This document shows, one piece after another, positions 5,037 to 6,171 of a stretch of 6,171 bases of DNA. Origin of the DNA: Spirochaetales bacterium (lineage in GTDB: Bacteria; Spirochaetota; Spirochaetia; DSM-27196; SLST01); the NCBI GenBank assembly GCA_030642995.1, contig DAOWMR010000181.1, positions 1 to 6,171 on the forward strand, given 5' to 3'. A program made the position numbers and the translations under genes. How positions within the stretch are numbered: position 1 is the first letter of the stretch; every line of letters begins with the position of its first letter. The notes under the pieces were generated by a model that had not been told where the DNA came from, did no database searches, and saw only the letters and a list, made by a program, of their open reading frames with translations.

Positions 5037-6171
5037 TTACTCCAGAACAGCCTTGATCCGTCGTACGCCGTGAGACGAGCTCTGCTCTTTGACGATTCGG
5101 AAGTGCCCGAGTTCAGCCGTTGAGGCAACATGGGGACCGCCGCACACCTCGTGCGAGTAGTCACCGATCGCGTACACTTTCACAATCTCGTCGTACTTGT
5201 CTCCGAAGAGTGCGATCGCGCCCGTGTTCCTTGCCTCTTCCAACGTCATTTCGGAAAAATCGAGCGGCAGATCCCGTTCAATCTGGTTATTCACGGTTAA
5301 CTCGACCTGCTTGAGTTCATCCGGCGTCATCTTCTCCGGATGAGTGAAGTCAAACCGGAGTCGCTCCTGGGTGATGTTGCTCCCCTTCTGTCCGACGTGA
5401 TCGCCGAGCACGTCGCGAAGCGCCTGATGGAGAAGATGCGTGGCGGTGTGAAGCCTTGTCGTCATTTCCGTGTGATCGGCCAGTCCGCCCTTGAACACGC
5501 CCGACGAAGCGGTCTGACTTTTTTCCTGGTGCTTTCGATACGCTTCGTCAAAGCCCTTGCGATCAACAGATAAATCGTGCTCGGCCGCAAGTTCTTCGGT
5601 GATTTCAATCGGGAACCCGTAGGTGTCGTAGAGCTGGAAGGCAAGGCGTCCGGGAATGATCTTCCGGGGGTTCTTCAGCAGATTGGGGAGCATCTTCTCA
5701 AATTCGTGCTCACCCTTTCGGAGCGTATCCATGAATCTCTCGGCCTCAGCCCGTAACTCCAGGAGTATTTCATCACGCTTCGCGACCAGGTTCGGATACG
5801 ACTCGGAGTACAGGTCAATGACGATCTCGGCAGGCTTTGAGATGAACGGCCCATCCAAACCAAGTTTCCGGCCGTGGCGCACGGCCCGTCGAATCAGCCG
5901 CCGGAGTATGTACCCCTGACCAACATTGGTCGGGCTGACCGCGGCTTCATCACCGAGGATATGTGTCGCGGTTCTGAGGTGGTCGGCGATAATGCGGATT
6001 GATACATCCACCTCTTCACTCTCGCCGTAGCGTACTCCGATCATGCCCTCGATCAGCGAGATGATCGGGGTGAAGAGCTCGGTGTCATAGACACTCTTCT
6101 TGCCCTGCAGAATCGTAATGGTGCGTTCAATGCCCATTCCGGTATCGACATTCTGCCTTGCCAACCGCTCA
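5037..6171 (-). CDS. alaS: Alanyl-tRNA synthetase, short form, 5' end beyond the window
   Basis: AlaS attaches alanine to tRNA-Ala and hydrolyses mischarged Ser- and Gly-tRNA. The visible 377 residues are the C-terminal part; the minus-strand frame is open through the right edge. It begins within class II motif 3 (NVDTGMGIERT), continues with the tRNA-recognition helical region (GQGYILRRLIRRAVRHGRKLG), then AFQLYDTYGFPIEITEELAAEHDLSVDRKGFDEAYRKHQE, and ends with the editing domain. That domain carries zinc and catalytic ligands HTATH (241-245 of the visible part) and CGGPH (343-347). Most bacterial enzymes have CGGTH, so the proline is a lineage variant. The protein stops at GVRRIKAVLE, just after the editing domain. 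The coiled linker and the C-terminal C-Ala (DHHA1) domain, about 250 residues in typical bacterial AlaS, are absent, as I recall for spirochaetal enzymes near 600 residues. A TTG at 6164 could be taken for a start, but the family sequence continues upstream. The gene converges on the TPR gene with 11 bases between stops. Confidence 0.95.
   Translation of the reverse strand, partial: ERLARQNVDTGMGIERTITILQGKKSVYDTELFTPIISLIEGMIGVRYGESEEVDVSIRIIADHLRTATHILGDEAAVSPTNVGQGYILRRLIRRAVRHGRKLGLDGPFISKPAEIVIDLYSESYPNLVAKRDEILLELRAEAERFMDTLRKGEHEFEKMLPNLLKNPRKIIPGRLAFQLYDTYGFPIEITEELAAEHDLSVDRKGFDEAYRKHQEKSQTASSGVFKGGLADHTEMTTRLHTATHLLHQALRDVLGDHVGQKGSNITQERLRFDFTHPEKMTPDELKQVELTVNNQIERDLPLDFSEMTLEEARNTGAIALFGDKYDEIVKVYAIGDYSHEVCGGPHVASTAELGHFRIVKEQSSSHGVRRIKAVLE

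Overview
The window looks like a moderately GC-rich chromosome segment from a free-living spirochaete (Spirochaetales). That placement is an inference. It rests on an alanyl-tRNA synthetase that ends right after its editing domain, as in the short spirochaetal enzymes; on a small TPR-like protein coupled to a ten-repeat TPR protein, an arrangement I associate with spirochaetes; and on a HisZ plus short-form HisG pair. No 16S rRNA or other decisive marker is present.

Left part (1-1320): the minus strand carries the 3'-terminal part of a type I restriction HsdR-like gene running off the left edge. Recognisable similarity stops near position 761, and the endonuclease and helicase domains are absent, so this is a 5'-truncated remnant. 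Positions 762-1118 hold nothing I can identify. Positions 1119-1263 hold a large nested inverted repeat with a perfect 26-bp core. A short leader then leads into the next gene.

Middle part (1321-5025, plus strand): a tight five-gene cluster of hisZ (HisG regulatory subunit), hisG (short-form ATP phosphoribosyltransferase), hisB (imidazoleglycerol-phosphate dehydratase), a 111-residue TPR-like protein and a 361-residue TPR protein. Neighbouring genes overlap by 1-4 bases or, at hisG/hisB, are 9 bases apart with the Shine-Dalgarno sequence overlapping the upstream stop. The layout predicts one co-translated mRNA. HisZ and HisG together catalyse the committed first step of histidine synthesis and HisB a later dehydration. 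The two TPR genes have no evident role in histidine synthesis.

Right part (5037-6171, minus strand): the 3' portion of alaS, converging on the TPR gene with 11 bases between the stop codons. Its 5' end lies beyond the window.

The points most worth a second look are the nested inverted repeat upstream of hisZ, the conserved-looking TPR pair welded to the histidine genes, and the two-TPR super-repeat inside the larger TPR protein. I see no clear evidence of a wholly new multi-gene system.
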